A stretch of DNA of 64,000 nt from Streptomyces canus (lineage in GTDB: Bacteria; Actinomycetota; Actinomycetes; Streptomycetales; Streptomycetaceae). The DNA is taken from the NCBI RefSeq assembly GCF_001514145.1, contig NZ_KQ948659.1, positions 55,454 to 119,453 on the forward strand. The letters run 5' to 3'. The first letter of the stretch is position 1. The number at the start of each line of letters is the position of its first letter. The notes under the pieces are model-generated. The model worked only from the letters and a program-made list of their open reading frames with translations. It ran no database searches and was not told the origin of the DNA. A program made the position numbers and the translations under genes. Shown piece after piece: positions 17,829 through 24,396 of the stretch.

Positions 17829-18484
17829 TGCGACAGACCGCTCGTGCACGCCGCGCCCGGCTCGGGCGTCTGGGCGCCCTGCACGAACTTCTCGAAGAAC
17901 TTGTCGACGTTCGGGTCGTTCGCCCCCGTCACCGTCCGCTGGTGGCCCCACGCCGACAGCATGATCGGGTCCTTCTGCTTGTCGTCGGGGCTCATCAGCG
18001 TGTACGGCGTCTTCTTCACCTTCGCCGCGAGCGCCTCGACGTCGGACTTCTTGGCCTTGTCGGTGTACGTCACCCAGACCGCGCCGTGCTCCAGCGAGTG
18101 CACGGCGTTCATGTTGTTGAGCGCCTTGGCGTAGACGTCGCCGTTGCAGTTCATCCAGACCTGGTTGTGGTCACCGCCGACCGGCGGCTCCATCGGGTAG
18201 TCCACCGTCTTGGCGACATGGTTGCGGCCCAGCGTGCCCTTCCAGGTCTTCACACCGTCGGAGCCCGTGACGAAGTGCCCCTTCCCCTTGCCGTCGGCCG
18301 CCGTGCCGTCGTCGGACTGCGACTGCACCAGCACGATGCCGCCGACGACCAGACCGGCGACGACGACCACGCTCGCGGCGATCGTGAGGATCCGGTTGCG
18401 GCGCTCTCTGGCCTGTTCGGCGCGCCGCATCTCCTCTATGCGCGCCTTGCGTGCCGCGGCGGTGCTCTTCTTGGCGGAACCCAT
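17825..18484 (-). CDS. DUF3105-family membrane protein
   Basis: A 219-residue protein with a basic, charged N-terminus, one transmembrane helix (about 35-58, TIAASVVVVAGLVVGGIVLV), and an outside DUF3105 domain with the family blocks HVAKTVDYPMEPPVGGDH, WMNCNGDVY and HSLEHGAVWVTY. Conserved His and Cys suggest metal binding. It is first in an operon with the DUF305 gene, a pairing that supports a shared metal-related role at the membrane (inference). AGAAGGA nine bases upstream fixes the start. Confidence 0.85.
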   Translation of the reverse strand: MGSAKKSTAAARKARIEEMRRAEQARERRNRILTIAASVVVVAGLVVGGIVLVQSQSDDGTAADGKGKGHFVTGSDGVKTWKGTLGRNHVAKTVDYPMEPPVGGDHNQVWMNCNGDVYAKALNNMNAVHSLEHGAVWVTYTDKAKKSDVEALAAKVKKTPYTLMSPDDKQKDPIMLSAWGHQRTVTGANDPNVDKFFEKFVQGAQTPEPGAACTSGLSQ

Positions 18485-18823
18485 GAGGTGTGTCCTTCTG
18501 GGGGAAAGGGGCGGGTCGGATGGTGACGATCGGTCTGCTGATCGTAGTGGGGCGGGGGTGACTTCTCGCAGGGAGCCCACAGGAAACCCGGGCGCGGGGT
18601 GAGACGGGGAGGGCCGGGCATTACGTATGACGGTCCGAGCAGGCAAGATGGGCGGCAGAGCAGTACATCCGCCGCACGTGAGGCGTTCACTCCCGGGTCG
18701 CCGGGACGATCAAGGTCGGCAACGCGCACGAAATGCTGTTGTGGTGTGATGCTCAGGTGCCCGACCGCCTCCTGCGGGACACGGAGACAGGCGGCCTGAC
18801 CAGCAAGGATGGGGAAGCGGAAG
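18485..18823. other. 339 bp divergent promoter region of the DUF3105 gene and glnA2
   Basis: Holds the promoters of both genes, but I see no clear -10/-35 pair, GlnR box or riboswitch. GTGATGCTCA and CACGTGAGGCG are only suggestive. An alternative start for glnA2 (ATG 18809) lies at its end. Confidence 0.5.
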
Positions 18824-20185
18824 ATGGACAAGCAGCAGGAGTTCGTGCTCCGGACCTTGGAGGAACGCGACATCCGGTTCGTACGTCTGTGGTTCACGGA
18901 CGTGCTGGGCTTCCTCAAGTCCGTGGCCGTGGCCCCGGCGGAGCTGGAGCAGGCCTTCGACGAGGGAATCGGGTTCGACGGCTCCGCGATCGAGGGCTTC
19001 GCGCGCGTATACGAGTCCGACATGATCGCCAAGCCGGACCCGTCGACCTTCCAGGTCCTTCCGTGGCGGGCCGAGGCCCCCGGTACGGCCCGGATGTTCT
19101 GCGACATCCTCATGCCGGACGGCTCCCCGTCCTTCGCGGACCCCAGGTATGTGCTGAAGCGCGCCCTGGCCCGCACCTCCGACCTGGGCTTCACGTTCTA
19201 CACCCACCCGGAGATCGAGTTCTTCCTGCTGAAGGACCGCCCGCTGGACGGCTCGCGCCCGACCCCGGCCGACAACTCCGGCTACTTCGACCACACCCCC
19301 CAGAACATCGGCATGGACTTCCGCCGCCAGGCGATCACCATGCTGGAGTCGATGGGCATCTCGGTCGAGTTCTCCCACCACGAGGGCGCCCCGGGCCAGC
19401 AGGAGATCGACCTCCGCTACGCCGACGCGCTCTCCACGGCGGACAACATCATGACGTTCCGCCTGGTCATGAAGCAGGTGGCGCTGGAGCAGGGCGTCCA
19501 GGCGACCTTCATGCCGAAGCCGTTCTCCGAGCACCCCGGCAGCGGCATGCACACGCACCTCTCCCTCTTCGAGGGCGACCGCAACGCGTTCTACGAGTCG
19601 GGCGCGGAGTACCAGCTCTCCAAGGTCGGCCGCTCCTTCATCGCGGGCCTGCTCAAGCACGCGGCGGAGATCGCGGCGGTCACCAACCAGTGGGTGAACT
19701 CGTACAAGCGCATCTGGGGCGGCTCCGAGCGCACCGCGGGCGCCGGCGGCGAGGCCCCCTCCTACATCTGCTGGGGCCACAACAACCGCTCCGCCCTGGT
19801 CCGCGTCCCGATGTACAAGCCCGGCAAGACCGGCTCGGCCCGTATCGAGGTCCGCTCCATCGACTCCGGCGCCAACCCGTACCTGGCGTACGCCCTGCTC
19901 CTGGCCGCCGGCCTCAAGGGCGTCGAGGAGGGCTACGAGCTCCCGCCGGGCGCCGAGGACGACGTCTGGGCCCTCTCCAACTCCGAGCGCCGCGCCATGG
20001 GCATCGAGCCCCTGCCCCAGAACCTGGGCGAGGCCCTCACCCTGATGGAGCGCAGCGACCTGGTGGCCGAGACCCTGGGCGAGCACGTCTTTGACTTCTT
20101 CCTCCGGAACAAGCGGCAGGAGTGGGAGGAGTACCGCAGCGAGGTCACGGCCTTCGAGCTGCGGAAGAACCTGCCGGTGCTGTAG
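18824..20185 (+). CDS. glnA2: Glutamine synthetase-like gamma-glutamylpolyamine synthetase GlnA2
   Basis: GSI-family ligase of 453 residues. It has the GS beta-grasp and catalytic domains with ATP/metal motifs: GFDGSAIEGF, HPEIEFFLL, FSHHEGAPGQQEID, GSGMHTHLSL and SGANPYLAY. The segment where typical GSI-beta has the adenylylated Tyr (NLYDLPP) reads instead GYELPPGAEDD, so it should not be controlled by GlnE. In S. coelicolor the homologue GlnA2 is reported to join glutamate to polyamines in polyamine catabolism and lacks real GS activity. ATG 18824 (MDKQQEF) gives the usual length and has GGGGA upstream; ATG 18809 would add five residues. Confidence 0.9.
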   Translation: MDKQQEFVLRTLEERDIRFVRLWFTDVLGFLKSVAVAPAELEQAFDEGIGFDGSAIEGFARVYESDMIAKPDPSTFQVLPWRAEAPGTARMFCDILMPDGSPSFADPRYVLKRALARTSDLGFTFYTHPEIEFFLLKDRPLDGSRPTPADNSGYFDHTPQNIGMDFRRQAITMLESMGISVEFSHHEGAPGQQEIDLRYADALSTADNIMTFRLVMKQVALEQGVQATFMPKPFSEHPGSGMHTHLSLFEGDRNAFYESGAEYQLSKVGRSFIAGLLKHAAEIAAVTNQWVNSYKRIWGGSERTAGAGGEAPSYICWGHNNRSALVRVPMYKPGKTGSARIEVRSIDSGANPYLAYALLLAAGLKGVEEGYELPPGAEDDVWALSNSERRAMGIEPLPQNLGEALTLMERSDLVAETLGEHVFDFFLRNKRQEWEEYRSEVTAFELRKNLPVL

Positions 20186-20223
20186 ACGCAGGTCGGGGCG
20201 GGTTGCCTGCCCTTTCGGCGCGT

Positions 20224-20252
20224 GGGGCTGACGATCGCGGACCGTCGGCCCC
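20224..20252 (+). terminator. Terminator of glnA2
   Basis: A 10 bp stem (GGGGCTGACG at 20224-20233 with 20243-20252, one U-G pair) and 9-base loop about 40 bases after the stop. Confidence 0.6.
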
Positions 20253-20278
20253 GCCGCGATCCGGCCTCGGAGGGCCCT

Positions 20279-20842
20279 TCAGCGCCTGGTCTCGTACCTG
20301 GTCAGCATGATGCCCTCGGGAAACGTCCGGGTCTCCACCAGGCTCAGGTTCACCCAGTTGTCCAGGGCGGTGAAGAACGGCGTGCCGCCACCCACCAGGA
20401 CCGGATGGGCGACGATCACGTACTCGTCGATCAGCCCGGCCCGCATGGCCGCCGCGGCGAGTGTGGCACCGCCGATGTCCATGGGCCCGCCGTCGTCGGC
20501 CTTGAGCCTGGTGATCTCGGTGACCGCGTCGCCGGTGACCAGACGGGTGTTCCAGTCGACCGTGCTGGTCTTGGAGGAGAACACCACCTTCGGCATGTCC
20601 CGCCAGCGGCCGGCGTACTCGATCGCCGGCGGTGTGGCACCCGGCTGCTTGTCGGCGGTCGGCCAGTGGGAGCTCATCGTCTCCCACAGCTTGCGCCCGT
20701 ACAGCGCCAGGCCGGTCGCGTCCACCCGGTCCGACCACCACTGGAACAGCTCGTCGCTCGGCACGCCCCAGCCGAGGTCGTCGCCGGGCGCGGCGATGTA
20801 GCCGTCCAGGCTCATGTTCATGGCGAAGGTCAGTTTCCGCAT
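20279..20842 (-). CDS. Dihydrofolate reductase-like (RibD C-terminal fold) protein
   Basis: A 187-residue protein of the RibD-C/DHFR-like family. It starts with the typical KLTFAMNMSLDGYIAAP strand, then LYGRKLWETM, and the C-terminal DEYVIVAHPVLVGGGTPFF. Many Streptomyces paralogs exist (another at 37404-37970) and their reactions are unknown; NAD(P)H-dependent reduction of a pteridine- or pyrimidine-like compound is inferred. It lies 66 bases upstream of a VOC gene's end on the same strand, so the two may form a unit. Confidence 0.82.
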   Translation of the reverse strand: MRKLTFAMNMSLDGYIAAPGDDLGWGVPSDELFQWWSDRVDATGLALYGRKLWETMSSHWPTADKQPGATPPAIEYAGRWRDMPKVVFSSKTSTVDWNTRLVTGDAVTEITRLKADDGGPMDIGGATLAAAAMRAGLIDEYVIVAHPVLVGGGTPFFTALDNWVNLSLVETRTFPEGIMLTRYETRR

Positions 20843-20914
20843 GGCGTCAGCCTCCCGTGAGTCGGTATGCGGCGTGCCGAAGGGGCGCGGCGGACCGCGC
20901 CCCTTCCGCGGTTG

Positions 20915-21349
20915 CTACTGCGCCGCCTGCTGGGCCAGTACCTGGTGCAGCGGCTCCGTCTCGCGGCGCTTGTACTCCTGGATCGCCCAGCCGTTGCCGT
21001 CCGGGTCCTTGAAGTACATGAACGTGGCGCCGTCCTGCGGGGCGAACTGGACCGGTTCGCTCACGTCCAGGCCGCGGGAGGTGAGTTCCTCGTACGCCGC
21101 CTTCGCGTCCGTCACACACAGTTGCATGCCGTGGTACGTCCCGGGCTGCGGGGCTCCCGTCGGCACCTGGAGGCCGTCCACCAAGGCGATGGAACAGCCG
21201 GAGCCGGGCGGGGTCAGCTGGCAGATGCGGACCCCCTCCATCACCTCGCCGTCCAGATCCACGTGGAAGCCGACCTTGTCCCGGTAGAACTCCTTGGCGC
21301 GGTCGACGTCCGTGACCGGCAGCAGGATCACTTCGAGGCTCATGTCCAT
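20915..21349 (-). CDS. VOC-superfamily (glyoxalase/bleomycin-resistance-like) protein
   Basis: A 144-residue single VOC module: LEVILLPVTDVDRAKEFYRDKVGF at the start and FMYFKDPDGNGWAIQEY at the end, with conserved His/Glu metal positions (HGMQLCV and IQE). AAGGGAG eight bases before the first ATG sets the start. Could be a metal-dependent lyase or isomerase or a drug-binding protein; not assignable further. Confidence 0.82.
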   Translation of the reverse strand: MDMSLEVILLPVTDVDRAKEFYRDKVGFHVDLDGEVMEGVRICQLTPPGSGCSIALVDGLQVPTGAPQPGTYHGMQLCVTDAKAAYEELTSRGLDVSEPVQFAPQDGATFMYFKDPDGNGWAIQEYKRRETEPLHQVLAQQAAQ

Positions 21350-21389
21350 GGCGTGACTCCCTTGTCGACGTCAGTGCATAGGGCCGTTC

Positions 21390-21899
21390 TCAGAAGCGCC
21401 ACCGCGTCTGGCTGAACGGCTGCCCCTTACCGAAGCCGAAAACCGTGCGCGGCGCCACCGCATAGACAAGGGCGTGTCCCGGTCCGTGGTGGAAGGAGCC
21501 GTCCCTCACCTCGAAGCGCCAGAAGTCGCCGTACTTCGCCTCCCACGCGGCGGCCAGCTCCCTCAGACGAGTGTCGTCGGACACCCGCACCGCCTCGCCC
21601 TCCACCACCAGGTCGTAGCCCTTGTCCCAGATGTTGGTGCCGGTCGTCAGCGTCACGTGCGCGTTGTGCGCGAGGTTCTTCGCCTTGCGTTCCTCGGGGC
21701 CGGTGCAGAAGTGCAGCGCCCCGTGCGCCCATACTCCCGGCAAGGGCGTGACGTGCGGGCGCCCGTCCGGTCGTACCGTCGAGATCCAGAACAGTTCGGC
21801 GGCGGCCAGCAGCGACTCGGCGTCGGCCCAGGAGTGCGCCGTCGCGTCGGGGTCGCTGTAGCGGGGGTCGAGATGGGTCTCGGGTTCCTTCTCGGTCAT
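21390..21899 (-). CDS. Pyridoxamine 5'-phosphate oxidase-fold protein
   Basis: A 169-residue split-barrel flavin-type protein. Features are LFWISTVRPDGRPHVTPLPGVW, HFCTGPEERKAKNLAHN and VVEGEAVRV, the usual FMN/F420-binding order in the PPOX family. Actinobacterial members often reduce with F420H2 or bind FMN or heme; no residue here decides which. Its ATG overlaps the TGA of the upstream LuxR-type regulator by one base (TGATG), so both are made from one message. Confidence 0.83.
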   Translation of the reverse strand: MTEKEPETHLDPRYSDPDATAHSWADAESLLAAAELFWISTVRPDGRPHVTPLPGVWAHGALHFCTGPEERKAKNLAHNAHVTLTTGTNIWDKGYDLVVEGEAVRVSDDTRLRELAAAWEAKYGDFWRFEVRDGSFHHGPGHALVYAVAPRTVFGFGKGQPFSQTRWRF

Positions 21900-22642
21900 C
21901 AAAGAGCCTCCGGCTCGGGGAACACCCGGGCCACCGCGGCGGTCCGGCTCGACACTCCCAGTCTGCCGAAGGCGTTCTCCAGATGCTTGCGTACGGTGCT
22001 GGGGGAGACGACGAGCTGTGCGGCGATCTGCGCTGTGCCCATGCCGAGGGCCACGCAGCGCAGCACGTCCAGTTCGCGGTGGGTGAGGTGGACGGGCTCC
22101 CTGCGACGGCGGGCGGCGTCCTTGTAGAGCTCGTACAGGTGCGGGGCCAGCATCCGCAGAGTCGTCATCTCGTGGTCGGTGAAGGCCTTCCCGTCCTCCC
22201 GGAAGAGCTGGAAGACGCGGGTGCGGTTCGGCGCGGTCGGCAGGGCGACGCACGCGATGGTCGGGTGCGGGGCGAGGAACTCCGTGTAGATGGGGAGTCT
22301 CCGCAGCTCGCGGACCGAGCGGAAGTCGGCCATCTGCGTCGTCTCGGGAGTGTCGTGGGGCCGGGAGACCTGGGTGCACTGGGTGTGCTGGTGCCGCCAG
22401 CGCCAGTACGCGTCCATGTCGAGGTCCGCGTCCTCGTCGCCTATTTCCTGGGCGTTGAGCGGTCTCCTGGTGGAGATGTCCAGCTCGCTGAAGCTCGCGG
22501 CGTCGCACGGGATGAGCCGCATCAGCGCCGGTAACAGGCACGTCGGCGGCACTCCGCCGCTCGCGAGATCCTGCCGGGCCTCCTCCAGCACGTCCGCCAT
22601 GCGGCGCAGATGGGCCTCGGCGGTGGTGTGGGGTGGGGTCAT
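21899..22642 (-). CDS. LuxR-family transcriptional regulator
   Basis: A 247-residue regulator. The N-terminal 180 residues look like a GAF-type sensing domain (PCDAASFSELD..., IACVALPTAPNRTRVFQLFR) without a receiver Asp. The C-terminal LuxR helix-turn-helix spans about 183-240 (LTHRELDVLRCVALGMG, STVRKHLENAFGRLGV). It is coupled to the PPOX-fold gene, so it probably controls that operon. The signal is unknown. Confidence 0.87.
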   Translation of the reverse strand: MTPPHTTAEAHLRRMADVLEEARQDLASGGVPPTCLLPALMRLIPCDAASFSELDISTRRPLNAQEIGDEDADLDMDAYWRWRHQHTQCTQVSRPHDTPETTQMADFRSVRELRRLPIYTEFLAPHPTIACVALPTAPNRTRVFQLFREDGKAFTDHEMTTLRMLAPHLYELYKDAARRRREPVHLTHRELDVLRCVALGMGTAQIAAQLVVSPSTVRKHLENAFGRLGVSSRTAAVARVFPEPEAL

Positions 22643-22803
22643 GTCGGCCTCCCCGGGCCGCTTCGGATGCCTGGACCGACGCTACGCCCGACGCGTCCGG
22701 GCCACCCCGGGATTCGCCAAATGACGAATGGGCCACGGGCCTGAAAGCGCGCACGCTCGTCTCGGACGACCGGTCCGGCCGCCCGCAGACACGGAGGCAG
22801 CTC

Positions 22804-23646
22804 ATGCGCTCACATCCGCACCGACCCGCGGCCCCGGTCGCGGGCGTCGTTCCCCTGGCCCTGGCCCTCGCCCTGCTGGCCACCGGCTGCGAGGCGTCGA
22901 CCACCCCTACCGCCACCGACGACACATTCGCTTCGGTACGGTTCACGCTGGGCGCCCGCGGAGACATCCAGGTCGCCGGCACATCCCGTACGGCGGTCAC
23001 CCGGGCCGGGGACCGCACGGTGACCGGGGGCCGCGCGTACCCGTTCGACCGGCCTCCCGGCAAGCTGCTCGTGGTGCTGCGGCACTGGCCGTCAGGGGTG
23101 CGCGCGGCACGCGACGGGGTACGCCTGCTGCCGCCGCCGGACGACGCCACGATCGAGAGCGCCTACCTCGTCGACACCGGCGACTGGGCGCTGGCCGAGC
23201 TCGACGGTCACCCGGTGCAGTGGCTGCGCCGCGACACGATCCGCGTCGACACGACGAAGGCGGGCGCCGTGGGACGCACCCACCTCACCCTGTCCGGACC
23301 GCGCGGGAGTCGGCCCGGACGGGTCACGCCGCCGGACGCCCGTGCGTGCGACGGCGTCGACCCGGCCGTGAACCGGTACGTCGTCCTCCCGGAGGTCGAG
23401 TCGGGCGCGGCCGTCCCGGAGGTCCTCGCGCGGCTGCGCGAGCGGTGCCTCGACGTCCAGTACGTCTCCATGCCCGGCGGTGGCCACCGGGGCACCGTGC
23501 GGTCGATCGAGATACCGGTCGCCGGCCACACGGCCCCGGTGGCCGAGCTGCCCCCCACCGACGACAGCCCCGCCCAGGGCCGCCTACCGGGCGACAAGAT
23601 CCTCACGGACCCGTCCCGACCGACGAGGGTGCTGGTGACCCGCTGA
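22804..23646 (+). CDS. Secreted lipoprotein of unknown function
   Basis: A 280-residue lipoprotein: basic start, hydrophobic stretch and lipobox LLATGC (Cys about 29). The mature part is beta-rich with no domain I recognise; it has a pair of cysteines (ARACDGVD, RERCLDVQY) that could form a disulfide. GGAGG five bases before the ATG supports the start. It is divergent from the LuxR-type gene and followed by the long repeat spacer. Confidence 0.75.
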   Translation: MRSHPHRPAAPVAGVVPLALALALLATGCEASTTPTATDDTFASVRFTLGARGDIQVAGTSRTAVTRAGDRTVTGGRAYPFDRPPGKLLVVLRHWPSGVRAARDGVRLLPPPDDATIESAYLVDTGDWALAELDGHPVQWLRRDTIRVDTTKAGAVGRTHLTLSGPRGSRPGRVTPPDARACDGVDPAVNRYVVLPEVESGAAVPEVLARLRERCLDVQYVSMPGGGHRGTVRSIEIPVAGHTAPVAELPPTDDSPAQGRLPGDKILTDPSRPTRVLVTR

Positions 23647-24396
23647 CGCGCCCGCGCGGCGGCCTCCGGCCGGGAACCCGCGGTGGGTGCCGCGCGGGAG
23701 TTCCTCGGCCGGGGATCGCCCGTCCGTGACCCGCCGGGGCTTCTGCCCGGGGGCACCCGCCTCTGCCCTGCCAGGATTCCTGCCCGATGGTCACATGTCC
23801 CCGCCCTGCCGATGTTCCGGTCCGCTCGCGCCCGGGTTCCTTGCGTGGGAGTCGGGCGTGTGTGCCTCGTCGGGGTTTCTGCGCGGGGTCACTCGCTTCT
23901 GTCCTGCCGGTGTTCCGGTCCGCTCGCGCCCGGGTTCCTTGCGTGGGAGTCGGGCGTGCGAGTCCCGCCGGGGCTTCTGGCCGCGGGGGCACTCACCTCG
24001 GCCCTGCCGGCGGTTCCTGTCCAGGGATCGCCCGCCCCCGCCCTGTCGGGGTTCCGGTCCGCTCGCGCCCGGGGTCCTCCTTGCCCGGGAATCCGCCGGC
24101 CGTGACCCGCCGGAGCCCCCGCCCGGAGTCACCCGCCTCCGCCCCGCCTGGGCTCCCGCCCCGGAATTGCCCGGTTTGCGCCCTCTCGGGGCCCTCAGCA
24201 GGGATCACCCATCCGCCCCCGCCGCGACCCTCTACCCAGATAACCCGCCACCGCCGCGACCCCCACCGAGGATCACCCCCACCCCGGCCCCCGCCGAGCC
24301 CCCACCCACAAATCCAGCCATCCGCGCCCCGGCGCTCATCCCCAACTCTCCGGTTAGGCTCAATCGATACGACCTTGATCGGACGGGAGGCCGGGG
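23647..24396. repeat. 750 bp non-coding spacer with degenerate repeats before glnE
   Basis: No plausible protein: all frames give Pro/Gly/Arg/Ser low-complexity translations. A 48 bp sequence is present twice without a change (23813-23860 and 23911-23958, 98 bp apart). A third, diverged copy of its first half starts at 24051. Around these, C/G-rich modules such as CCTGCCGG, TTCCGGTCCGCTCGCGCCCGGG and CCGCCGGGGC recur from about 23690 to 24200. The last 60 bases hold the glnE promoter area (TAGGCT at 24355-24360) and the GGAGG ribosome site. Confidence 0.7.

Noticed and set aside
18485..18823. GlnR box upstream of glnA2
   Set aside because: I found no pair of half-boxes with six-base spacing; only isolated weak matches.
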